Notes: a model not told the origin generated them from the sequence alone. Positions 7,917-15,823 are shown, numbered from the stretch's first letter. The stretch: DNA of 15,823 bases from Pinguiococcus pyrenoidosus (GCA_019677205.1 JAAMXY010001762.1:1-15823), one strand, 5' to 3'. Made by a program: numbers and translations.

Positions 7917-8702
7917 AGTCGAGAAGCTGACCCTACACGAGACGGAGCTCTGGCGCGCCACCTTAGGCGAAACGAACGCATGCGTGTGCAGCAGGGCCGC
8001 TTTCGTCTCCTGGAGCATGGCGGCGGATCAGCCTTGCTTCTTGCACAAGAGGTCAATGCTGCAGCGCCCTATGCCTCTGAATCCAGGAAATCCAGGAAAT
8101 CCAGGGAATCCAGGGAATCCAGGGAGTCCAGGAGGAGAATCGTAGTAGCATGTAGATGGCGCGCTTTGAGAGAGCAGTGGTGGATCGAGAAGCGACGCAA
8201 CAGATCACAGAACAGCGTTTTGGCTCCGGTCCGTCCGTCGCACTAGAATGGGGATTCGTCCTTACTGCTGTTGCTGCTCTGTTGGCCGTTCGCCTTTCCC
8301 CAGGGGCTGACATTCTCTATCGTCAAACAAGTCCAACTCAGGAGAGAGGCAGCGAGGGCGGCGGTGGCGGAGCGCCAGGGGAACACGCCCACACTCGATT
8401 TTTCCGTCCTCCTTCCCTGAGTTTTGAAAATGCTCTTTGGATTATTATTCGTATATTTCATATCAATATTATGGAAGCTTTTCAATTATTCTCTCTCCAG
8501 CCTTAGATCTCTTGATTGGTCCATCCGTGCCAGTCCGACATCGCCTTTGTCCAATCGCAGCCTCCATTCCGGACATGTACCGAAAAACGTCCCAAGCGTC
8601 GCAAAAACATCTCTTTAGCTCGATCTTGCCGCTTAAGCCGCATCAAGCCTCGTCAGATCTCCTTGGTGGAGCAGCTGAGTGCCAGGAGTAGTTGTGGCTG
8701 CC
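7917..8702. other. Intergenic region with minisatellite and AT-rich patch
   Basis: 786 bp between tandem genes. Several small ORFs occur but none has a recognisable domain. It contains a 9-bp repeat (8080-8133), an AT-rich block (8421-8490), and ATTGG (8515-8519) and CCAAT (8551-8555) in opposite orientation. The latter is 148 bp before the next gene's ATG. CTCTCTCCAG (8491-8500) would serve as a splice acceptor for an undetected 5' UTR intron. Confidence 0.45.
8080..8133. repeat. 9-bp tandem repeat, six units
   Basis: Six head-to-tail copies of AATCCAGG(A/G), the last with one change (AGTCCAGGA). The length is a multiple of three, so on the plus strand one frame reads Asn-Pro-Gly repeats and the minus strand reads Pro-Trp-Ile / Ser-Trp-Ile. 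No surrounding gene is supported, so it is treated as a non-coding minisatellite. Confidence 0.9.
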
Positions 8703-9909
8703 ATGCCTCGGCGTGTTGCCGTTGACCCGGTGCAGCTGGTGAAGTTCTTCGACCAGCCGTACGGCGCCCCGGGCACCGCCACCTTGTCGCGAGCTCCGCG
8801 ATCTCGTCTTACCTATGACCCCTCTCTCAGCTGGGACGGTAGGAGGTCAATCTGGCTTGCGTGGGCTGAAGAAAAGGTTTCTAACGTGGTTCGCACTTGC
8901 AGGCCTCTCGATGGACCCCCGGCCTTTCTCGAGGCTGAACGCGAAGAAAATGGTGTCCTCTGGGCCTCGGCCCCAGGGAGTTGCGAATGGACAGACCATC
9001 GAGCTTGAGGACGTGCCAAAAGGGGGGATCTTCGGCAGTCCAGTGAGGAAAGGGCCGGCAAGGGCCAAGACCTTGGAGGAAATGTCGCTGGACTTTGCCC
9101 TGGAGCAGAGCCAAGGCTCCTCGGACGCGATTGACTCGGCCGCACCGTGCCTCTCTGTCTCGTTGAGCAGAAAGAGAAAGCCGAAGCGCGAGCAGAGAGT
9201 TGTCGTCATGGAGGAGGAAAGATTCTCAAATATGAAGATGTGGCCTCCGAAGATGCAAGAGGTGGTGGCACCGGATGTTCTGTTCCGAGCGGGGGAGCAA
9301 ACCGACACGCTTTTGCACCCCAAGGATCGACGAAAAATCATGGAACTGGAGCGCGACGCCTCGAAGGCGTGGCAACTGAAAAAGGCCACCATCAAGCAGA
9401 ACCTCCGTTCAGACTTCTTGCTGAAGCGCCAGCATCCGGTCGGCACCGTTGATCTCGGCGCGTCGGAGAATCCGGAAACGGAGATCTACAGAGAGCAGGG
9501 CGAGCGCCTTCGGCGGAGACAAGAGCGCAGGGCGCGAAGCGCTGCGCTACGCGAAGCGAAGCTGTCAAAGCTGCTCCAGCCATCGAAGCGCTACGGCTTC
9601 GACTTCCTCTCGCACGATGCGCCGAAGGTATCGGAGAAGCTTTTTCAGACCAAGGGCGGCGTGAGGCCGATGCTGGACCACGACGCCCGCCTCTTCATGC
9701 GAGAAGAGTTCCACTGGAACGAGAAGCGGCAGCAGTTCTTGCGAGACCAGGATCTGTTGGGGAAGAACTACAACATTGTGCAGCACACGGTGATCGAGAC
9801 GATGCCAAGCACTTGTCCGGAACGGATCGACAAGTGCCTGGCACATCCGAGTCAAGCTTCCCTCGAGCGTGGACGCAATCTTCAAGGCTCGCTGTACGGG
9901 TCATGGTAG
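8703..9909 (+). CDS. Uncharacterised basic, charged protein
   Basis: Not recognised. Exons 8703-8838 and 8903-9909 give 380 residues, starting in GCTGCCATGCC. The N-terminus (MPRRVAVDPVQLVKFFDQPYG) is followed by a low-complexity segment and, from ~residue 130, a Lys/Arg/Glu-rich region (SLSRKRKPKREQRVVV) that could be a nuclear localisation signal. A charged helical stretch (EQGERLRRRQERRARSAALREAK) precedes KRYGFDFLSH and a C-terminal block containing FMREEFHWNEKRQQFLRDQD, KNYNIVQHT and a LYGSW end. Short aromatic 'YNIV' motifs near the end remind me of some axonemal proteins, but this is only an impression. No membrane segment or signal peptide is seen. Splice phase and a sustained 335-codon open frame in exon 2 support a real gene. 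Confidence 0.82.
8839..8902 (+). other. Intron in uncharacterised gene (64 nt, phase 1)
   Basis: Donor GACG|GTAGGA, CTAAC at 8881-8885, acceptor ACTTGCAG. Splicing makes G|GC (Gly) and joins PSLSWDG to LSMDPRPF. The intron carries the element set seen in the neighbouring genes. Confidence 0.85.
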
Positions 9910-10369
9910 CGGTGCGGCTCGTCGTAGCAGCTCCAAAGCACGTGACTTTGGAAGCAGAAGGAGAAGAAGGAAAAAGCAGAATGAAGCAGCCGCAGGAGGG
10001 TGGTGGTGAGCAACTGGATATGAACCTAGCGTTCGCTGAAGCTGGTTTCACGTCCGTTTCGAGCAACTCAAGAGAAATCAATGCTTCACATGCACCAGAT
10101 GCACTAGGCGTGGTCGCGCTTCATGCCACTCGGATGAACATTTTCAAGCAAATGCCTGCGGAGCCTCTTATTGACCACAGCAGCAAGCTCCGAGAAACTC
10201 CTGTGCACGAGGCACCGATGTCACGCAACCTACGGAACTAACGTCTTGCGTGTCACTTGTCACGGGGATACGACTAACGTCCCGATGGGGTGGTAAGAGG
10301 ATTCTGCCGTCCCCCTATTCCTGGCCCTGCCTATCGCTTGCTGAATCTCTTCTTGGGGGACACGACGAG
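9910..10369. other. Convergent 3' intergenic region
   Basis: 460 bp between the stops of the uncharacterised gene and the glycosyltransferase fusion. A plus-strand open frame runs through it to 10241 but overlaps the upstream gene out of frame and has no recognisable domain. Probably 3' UTRs. Confidence 0.45.
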
Positions 10370-13147
10370 CTATCTCAAGTAGTCGTCAAATTCCCTGCAG
10401 ATCTGCTTGCAGCCGCCTCCCGCGTCACAGTCTCGACTGCGCGGGTCGTCGCGAAGGCGAAGCAATCGCTCGCGCCGCTCCGTCGCCCCCAAGTCGACAT
10501 CCCCATGGCAGAAGGCGCCCGTGAAGTGGACGATGCGGGCTTCGGTGTTATTGCGCCAGAAGGGTCTCCAGTCGAGCTCTGGCGGCAGCGTACTTGTCAT
10601 GGTGGACGTCTGGAAGAGCCCAGACACTCCCTCGTTGCTCTTGTAAAAGGCTTTATATGCACCCTCTGCACCCGATCCCTCGTGCCACTGAAGCCTGGAG
10701 CCTGCAAAAACGAAGTGCGTGAACGCGCGATGCGTGTCCCGTAGATTTCGCATGTTCATGAGCATGGCGCCGGATCGTCCAGTCTTGGGATCCCAAAGGC
10801 TGCTGCCACGGGGCACCGACAAGTACTGCGGTAGCCCAAGCTTCCCAGGACGATCAAAGTAGATTTTCCCCTTCGACAGATCCACGAGGTCCTTGAGCCG
10901 CCGGTACCTGGCCTTGCCGCCCACCAGGACGTCCCAAGTGATCGGGCCCGTGAACATGACGTCCGTTTCCGTGAATAGCACAAAATCGTCGAGCATGCCC
11001 AGGGTGGGAATGTCGACCCGCAAGAACTGGGACACGAGGCTTGCGGCCTCCTGGGAATCTTCCGCCATGCGATCGGCCCAGTCGATCCATCGCGGGTAAT
11101 GATGCAAGACGCGGACGCCGGCCTCGACCAGCCATTTCGTCGCTGGGGAGCCAGGCGGTTCTGTCGTGACGCACACAGGCACCAGGTCTGTGTGCCTCTT
11201 GGCGGAGAGGACCGCTACCCGGACCTGGTCCAGGGTGCTTTGCCATTGCACGCCGTCTCCGCTGTTGTGGAGAGTGAAGACCCACTTGATGGGATGTCGC
11301 AGCGTCGGGATGGACAGCGACGCTCGGGGGCTCACGCGGCCGCGGTCCGCCAGCGGAACGGAGCCCCCGGTGTAGTGCACGCCAGGTACGCCTCGTCGGT
11401 GCCTGGAAGATCCGCACCACTGTGTTAGTGATCTAGCAGCAGTTTAATCCTTGGTGCGTCTTGCCGTACCGGTCGACCAGCACGAAGGCCGAGAAGGTGG
11501 AGACCGAGTTGCCTACGAAGCTCTGGGCATTCTGCGCCAGCAAGTAGTCGATCGCGGCGAAATACTCGCGGTTGTCGTCGCTCCAGGACGCCGTGAGGTT
11601 GAGGAAGTCCTCCTTGGTGATCACCGTAAAAATGTCAAAAAGCTCCTTGAGCCCGACGCGCGGATCACCGTAGCGCCCGGTGATCTCCAGATTCAGCAGC
11701 TCCTCCTTGGGCAGGCCGGACGACACATAAAGCGGCAGACCTGGATGGATCCCTTCCGAGAGCAGGACGTTGTGCACGAGAAGCGTATTGTTCATACAGT
11801 TGTCTCGGACCATCGGCCTTCTCGTGCTCATCCAGTGGCTGCAGTGCTCTTGCCAATCCTACGTGCAAAAAGAGACATGGGCTGAGAACCTTGGCGTCCA
11901 TATGACAGTGCTGCAGCAGCCCCCTTCTGCTGCTGCTTCTCCACCTAGCAGATTTTTGCGCTCCTTGCGTGACCTACCTTCTCTGCTCGGAGGTGCAAGA
12001 CGTTAAAGAAGCTGTGGTCCTCGACCACCGGCGGGAGAAAGCCTTGAGCCGCCGCCTTCGCTCGCGCCTCCGGCGCCACTTTCGCGATGCCGCTCTTGAT
12101 GGTCGCGGCCATGGAGTGGATGTCGTCCACAAAATGCAGCGACTCGTGCAGGCGCCAGAACACTGGCCAAGTTTCGTCGCTCTCGTCCACGTCCAGCGAG
12201 AAAAGCGTGCATCCCGCGTTGACCAGCAATCGACTGGAGGCGGCGGCCGCCGTCTGGTTATCCAGCCTGTCGTAGATCTCCCGCCTCAAGATAGCCAACG
12301 ACTCCGCCGTGAAGGCTTCTGCGTAGCTCACAGCCCATTCGCTGCTCCGGCTTCCCGCGCTCTTGTCCGAGCGGCGGCGCAGCGAGGCCGTGCGCACCCG
12401 GTCCAGCTTCTCGCTCATGATGTCGAAGGCGTTGGACACCTCCTCCGCCGCGTCGCTGCCGTAGATAAGTGGCTGCCTGGGGTGCTGCGGAGAGCACCAT
12501 ACGGAGGCTGGGGCTTCGCCCTGGCGACCGCACCAGTAGTCTGTGTACAAGCGGGCGGTCTCGGCGTGCAGGTGCTCCAGATCGAACATGTCATTCAGCG
12601 CGTGCTGGTTGCGGTTGATGTGGCGCCGACTGCGGCTTTGCACGCCGTTGAACGGCATGCTGTCCGGCAGCACCACCTGAGCGCCGAGCAGGACCCCGAT
12701 GGCGATGCCGTCCAAGAGCGCCAGGCGCTGATTCGTCAGGCCGTTGCAAACGTTGATGCGCAGCACCAGTGGCGCCAGGCCATCCACAAGGTCCTGCGCG
12801 TCTCGGAAGCCGTCATCCTCATCCTGGATCTCCATGCGACTCAAGCCAAAGGGCAAGTAGCTCCGCGCGGCGACTTGCGGCAGGTCCTGGAATAACTGCT
12901 TCGCGATGCTTTTCATGCCCTGCTCCACCCGGCAGGCGCACTTGCGCCGCATCAAGCAGAACGTCTCGCAGGACACGGAGGAGAAGAGCGACTCCAGACT
13001 CTCGCCCTGCTCCCACCTGCTCTTCTGCCGCGGGTCGGCTCGCGCGGAAAAGGATGCAGTGGCCTCGCGGTGGGAAGACAGCAGAGACAGCAGCGACGCC
13101 AAGGCGAGCGCCACCATGACGTTTATCATGGCGCGATTGCCAGACAT
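10370..13147 (-). CDS. Two-domain glycosyltransferase: O-fucosyltransferase-like + GT-A-like
   Basis: Exons 13147-11978, 11858-11470 and 11402-10370 (minus) give 863 residues. An N-terminal hydrophobic helix (~8-24) after a short basic head predicts a type II signal anchor, so the enzyme probably acts in ER or Golgi lumen. Domain 1 (~125-520) has NGLTNQRLALLDGIAIGVLL (~136-154), HLRAEKDW (385-392) and FVGNSVSTFSAFVLVDR ending at 520, the pattern of GDP-fucose protein O-fucosyltransferase-like enzymes. A linker HYTGGSVPL (~529-537) leads to domain 2 (~555-863): VFTLHNS, YPRWIDW, FVLFTETDVMF with ETD (665-667) where a metal-binding DxD is usual, SGAMLMNM (730-737) and RIVHFTGAF (810-817). Donor and acceptor sugars are unknown. 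The ATG at 13147 (CCGCCATGTC) is the first in frame. Splitting it into two genes would leave the second without an ATG. Confidence 0.82.
11403..11469 (-). other. Fusion gene intron 2 (67 nt, phase 2), carries an in-frame stop
   Basis: Minus-strand donor ACCG|GTACGG, CTAAC at 11428-11424, acceptor ATCTTCCAG. Splicing makes CG|G (Arg) and joins STFSAFVLVDR to HRRGVPGVHYTGGSVPL, in frame with the second glycosyltransferase domain. If retained, translation ends at TAG 11435-11433, producing only the first domain. Confidence 0.82.
11859..11977 (-). other. Fusion gene intron 1 (119 nt, phase 0)
   Basis: Minus-strand donor GAAG|GTAGGT, acceptor TTTTTGCACGTAG. Splicing restores HLRAEK-DWQEHC, the conserved HLR.E.DW motif of the O-fucosyltransferase fold. 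It is the longest intron in the window and contains an 8-bp inverted repeat (GCAGCAGC at 11913-11920, GCTGCTGC at 11929-11936). Confidence 0.93.
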
Positions 13148-14435
13148 GGCGGAGCCCAAGCCCTTGGAGTGCTGCCTGTGCGCCGACGAACCGATCCTAG
13201 CGCCACATTTTGAAGGGCTGTGCGGGACGTCCGGGGAAGCTCGGCTCAGGCGCAACGTGCGAGCGCACGGGAGCGCCGTCGTTTCGTCCACGGTTGACGC
13301 TTTCACGATGTAGCACTTGATTGGAGTAAAGCTACGGAAGAGGCGCGCGCTTCTGTCCAGCGCGGCGGCAGCGAAGGTCGGTGCTGCGATGACTGGTTGT
13401 CGGTCCGACTCTCCGACGCCAGCGCTGCGGCAGCCGCCGAGATGGGTTTTCTCCCCTCAGGGTGGTTACCCCACCTGTAAGAGGAAGCGATGACCGAGAG
13501 GAGCTCTCGGCGCTGCTATACCACGCCGCGGGCTGGGATCGTCCACCAATCCGCGACAAACTCCATGGAAAATGAAACCTCCGCCCAGCGACCGATGATT
13601 GCCGATTAGGGGCAAGTCCAGTTCCGTTCCAGCCAACCACGGGGGTCACCTAAAGTCCAGTCGTAGAAGGATCAGAAAGCCGGGAACCAGCATAGATGCT
13701 ACCGTCGAAAGCCGCGGCAGGCTCGCCTACGAGCACCCACAGGTCTACTATCGGATGCGGTGAAACTCTCCAGCACACCCCGATTGGCGGGCTACAGACA
13801 CGCACCGCCCAAACCGCCTCGTACAGGGGAGGTTTGAAGGAGCTGCGCAAGTATGACGCGTACTTCCCGGCTCGGGCAGTCAACAGGCCCTTCAAGAGTG
13901 GTCCGGCTGGCTGCTAAAATATTGAGCACGCCAATCGGATCCCACTGTCGACGCGCGCTGGACGAAAGTATAGCCGGTTGCATATCTTGGTGGAGTAGAT
14001 TCCGGAGTCGGCAGCCGCGGCAGACGGGATTGGCCACTGAGGTGTATTTGCATCACAAGAGACAAGCTTCTTCTGCAACGCTTGCGTCACTTTTAAGGCT
14101 AGTCGAAGCTCTAGCGCCGTAGCCATTCCTTACTTCTAAGTTACGCTACCGCCTTCCCGTGAATGCGGACAGACACCAGGACCCGCGTCCTGCCGAACTT
14201 CTGCTGGGCCAGGGGCACAGGGGTGCTTCAGTTTTCCTTCGATTTTGGTTCCTGGTCAAGATCTGAATCGGTTGACTGGACAGCGACGAGCAGCTGCAGC
14301 TGGCAGCGCCGGGATTCGACTGGCTCTGGGAACCAATGAAATCCGGATCACCCGACCTTGCCGGACCCGTGCCGCCGCGGGAGTCTTAAGCGCGGATTTC
14401 GACGGATGCTCCTGCGGCGGCGAGTCGCTTCTGGC
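13148..14435. promoter_or_regulatory. Long divergent intergenic region with CCAAT elements
   Basis: 1288 bp between divergent starts, the longest gene-free stretch here. Small ORFs on both strands lack domains and good starts. CCAAT pentamers (either strand) lie at 13320, 13546, 13783, 13931, 14029 and 14333. The last is ~100 bp before the PAP2-like ATG and the first ~170 bp before the glycosyltransferase ATG, normal distances for CCAAT boxes. A 7-bp inverted repeat (CCGAGAG/CTCTCGG) lies at 13494-13510. No tRNA or snRNA is recognised. Confidence 0.45.
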
Positions 14436-15587
14436 ATGAGCGCTCTCGCGATGCTGTCCATTCTGGAGATATACACGTGGGAGGACCTGATACGCTTCGA
14501 CATCACGGTCATCTGGCATGTGCACGAGTTCATGGCGAAATGGCCTCTGACTCCCTCCGTCGACGCGGTCGTAAGTGACAGCCCTTTCCATGACATCTCG
14601 TTGGTCACCTGGACAACGTGCGCAGCCGGATTCATGGAGTTTGGTACGTGCTGTAAGGTTTGCCTAGGCAGCAAAACAAGTCAGCTACCACCAACCAGCA
14701 TGTCTGCAGGCTACGACACCCTCTGGGTTACCATTGCAAACCTGGTCGTGGCTTCCGCCCTGCGCCGCATGCTCCAGGCGAAACGGCCTGTGGACTTCGA
14801 TAGGCGACTGAAGCCTCGAACGGATCGCTTCGCCGGGAGCTTCGGCTTCCCTTCCCTTGAGACGCACATGGCGGTGGTCATCTTCGGGGACTTCGTTCTC
14901 CGCATGAGAAGCTGGCTGGCCCTGATCACCCTGACGCCTATCTTTGGCGCTCTTGTCCTGTTCATTGGATTCTCGCGGGTCTACTCGTGTGCGCGCTTCC
15001 CCCACCAGATTCTCGGGAGCTTTCTCACTGGTTTCGTGGGTCTCTGGACCGCTCTGGAGGTCGTGGAGTACGTGCCAGCTTTTTTCCCAATGCGAGTCAT
15101 CCGCCCGAGGCATCACATGTGGGGCCTGCTCCTTGTCGGCCTTGGAGTTCTGACCTTTCTCGGCCTCGCCGTGGAGAATGGCGACGTCCGATCCTTGCCG
15201 GGCATAAGCACTCCGCGGCAAGAGTTCATTCGCGTTCTACGAGGGATTTTGGGATCGGGAAGCCATACGAAACCACGAGAGCAACATGTCGATGAGGCAG
15301 GCTATCCTGAAGGGTACCTTCCTTCCGGAAAGCCCAGATCGGAGGAGTACGATGACAATCTTTTGGTTGCAAGGGACGAGACTAGGCGGCCAAAGCAAGC
15401 TTTCGAGGCAAAGGACTCCTTTTACTATCTGCACCGCACTCTTCTGAATCGCACCAGTCGAAAAGGGAAAGCCAAGGCTGAAGTGGACCAGAACTACAAG
15501 AATAGCGAAAGCTTCATACCCTTTGAATATGTGGGGGAAAGGGTGCTTCCCTTCCCGCCGCTTCGGCCGTTGGCAGAGGAAGAGTAG
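14436..15587 (+). CDS. PAP2-superfamily membrane protein, divergent active site
   Basis: Exons 14436-14643 and 14710-15587 give 361 residues. Several hydrophobic helices (~55-90, 122-135, 138-160, 170-195, 206-224) surround the three lipid-phosphatase motifs. Motif 1 is R-x6-RP (88-96) instead of K-x6-RP. Motif 2 is PSLETH (117-122), a longer version of PSGH. Motif 3 is SR-x5-R-x3-Q (158-169, SRVYSCARFPHQ), so the usual histidine is Arg and the aspartate Gln, with a histidine three residues later (168). PAP2 enzymes remove phosphate from lipid substrates such as phosphatidate, sphingoid or polyprenyl phosphates. Here activity is uncertain. A hydrophilic tail (~230-361) is unusual for the family. 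ATG 14436 has a purine at -3; ATG 14406 would add 10 basic residues. Confidence 0.85.
   Translation: MSALAMLSILEIYTWEDLIRFDITVIWHVHEFMAKWPLTPSVDAVVSDSPFHDISLVTWTTCAAGFMEFGTCCKVCLGSKTSQLPPTSMSAGYDTLWVTIANLVVASALRRMLQAKRPVDFDRRLKPRTDRFAGSFGFPSLETHMAVVIFGDFVLRMRSWLALITLTPIFGALVLFIGFSRVYSCARFPHQILGSFLTGFVGLWTALEVVEYVPAFFPMRVIRPRHHMWGLLLVGLGVLTFLGLAVENGDVRSLPGISTPRQEFIRVLRGILGSGSHTKPREQHVDEAGYPEGYLPSGKPRSEEYDDNLLVARDETRRPKQAFEAKDSFYYLHRTLLNRTSRKGKAKAEVDQNYKNSESFIPFEYVGERVLPFPPLRPLAEEE
14644..14709 (+). other. PAP2-like gene intron (66 nt, phase 1, frame-neutral)
   Basis: Donor TTTG|GTACGT, acceptor TGTCTGCAG. Length is divisible by three with no stop, so the frame stays open, but splicing makes G|GC (Gly) and joins AAGFMEFG to YDTLWVTIANLV. 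Retention would insert 22 Cys/Ser/Pro-rich residues next to a membrane helix. Confidence 0.85.
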
Positions 15588-15823
15588 GCCAGCGTAGACG
15601 AAACGAGACGAGCACCGTGACTGCTGCTCGAATTCCAGTCCAGAGGCCGTCCAACGGATGATCGACTCTCTGGCGATACCTGCCGTGCTTCGCTTGGCGC
15701 TACAACCCGTTTGCGTGCTGCGAACGGGTCGCATGGTCAAGGAGAAAGGGCGTGCCTGCACTAGGCAATGTGCAAGCTGTGGCTTGCTTCGGGCCTCGTG
15801 GGTCAACCTCTTCTTGAATGAGA
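15588..15823. other. 3' flank of PAP2-like gene
   Basis: No coding feature supported. A 9-bp stem with one G.T pair (ACCCGTTTG 15705-15713 / CGAACGGGT 15721-15729) encloses a 7-nt loop about 118 nt past the stop. A long minus-strand open frame reaching back into the PAP2-like gene is its antisense shadow. Confidence 0.45.

Noticed and set aside
7891-8145. Collagen-like Asn-Pro-Gly protein
   Set aside because: The repeats come from a 54-bp minisatellite; the rest of the frame has no domain and overlaps the end of the pterin dehydratase gene.
8156-8506. Open frame of 116 codons with a possible membrane helix
   Set aside because: Poor start context (TAG just before ATG), runs through the AT-rich island, glycine run, no recognisable family.
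9813-10241. Open frame overlapping the end of the uncharacterised gene
   Set aside because: Out of frame with a well-supported exon, no motif, probably 3' UTR.
11433-11435. TAG as the true end of a stand-alone O-fucosyltransferase gene
   Set aside because: It lies inside a well-formed 67-nt intron whose removal joins two frames in phase, and the next domain has no ATG of its own.
13650-14122. Small open frames on both strands in the long divergent region
   Set aside because: Starts are mostly non-ATG, no domains, and no splice-linked continuation was found.
14300-14360. Possible tRNA T-arm on the minus strand (GTCGAATCCC)
   Set aside because: The flanking bases do not form the 5-bp T stem, and no matching acceptor or anticodon arms are visible.
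15237-15806. Long minus-strand open frame at the right end
   Set aside because: Antisense shadow of the PAP2-like coding sequence; no domain.

Overview
The window is nuclear DNA from a single-celled eukaryote with a compact, GC-rich genome. Genes sit on both strands in convergent and divergent pairs. Ten reading-frame shifts and one in-frame interruption resolve cleanly as short GT-AG introns of 62-119 nt. Every donor chosen has G at exon position -1, and a CTAAC or CTGAC branch-point-like element is visible in six of the eleven introns. Start codons mostly sit in a C-rich, Kozak-like context (for example ACCATGG for the NAD kinase). A putative outer-dynein-arm docking coiled-coil protein suggests a species that makes a cilium or flagellum. 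An alga or another free-living protist is likely, but I cannot assign a lineage from the sequence alone.

Layout: (1) 171-1928 (+), tubulin-folding cofactor E, 3 exons. (2) 1935-3108 (-), NAD kinase of the NADHK/NADK2 type, 2 exons; its stop is only 6 nt from the stop of gene 1. (3) 3725-5449 (+), intronless coiled-coil protein resembling outer-dynein-arm docking subunits. (4) 5569-7242 (-), seipin, 3 exons. (5) 7353-7916 (+), pterin-4a-carbinolamine dehydratase with a transit-peptide-like N-terminus, 3 exons, divergent from seipin across 110 bp. (6) 8703-9909 (+), unrecognised basic protein, 2 exons. (7) 10370-13147 (-), a large two-domain protein: an O-fucosyltransferase-like domain spliced in frame to a nucleotide-sugar glycosyltransferase domain, 3 exons. 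(8) 14436-15587 (+), divergent PAP2-superfamily membrane protein, 2 exons.

The genes do not form one pathway. They are mostly housekeeping functions: tubulin folding, NADP(H) supply, lipid-droplet biogenesis, pterin recycling, phospholipid or isoprenoid-phosphate handling and secretory-pathway glycosylation, with one or two possible cilium genes. No mobile elements, tRNA, rRNA, CRISPR arrays or viral genes were seen.

The most interesting object is gene 7. Read naively it looks like two separate genes, an O-fucosyltransferase stopping at 11433 and a glycosyltransferase lacking an ATG. A 67-nt intron with a GTACGG donor, a CTAAC element and a CAG acceptor removes the stop and joins the frames, giving a predicted 863-residue type II membrane glycosyltransferase. 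The PAP2-like protein lacks the usual motif-3 histidine and aspartate, and gene 6 is an uncharacterised protein.
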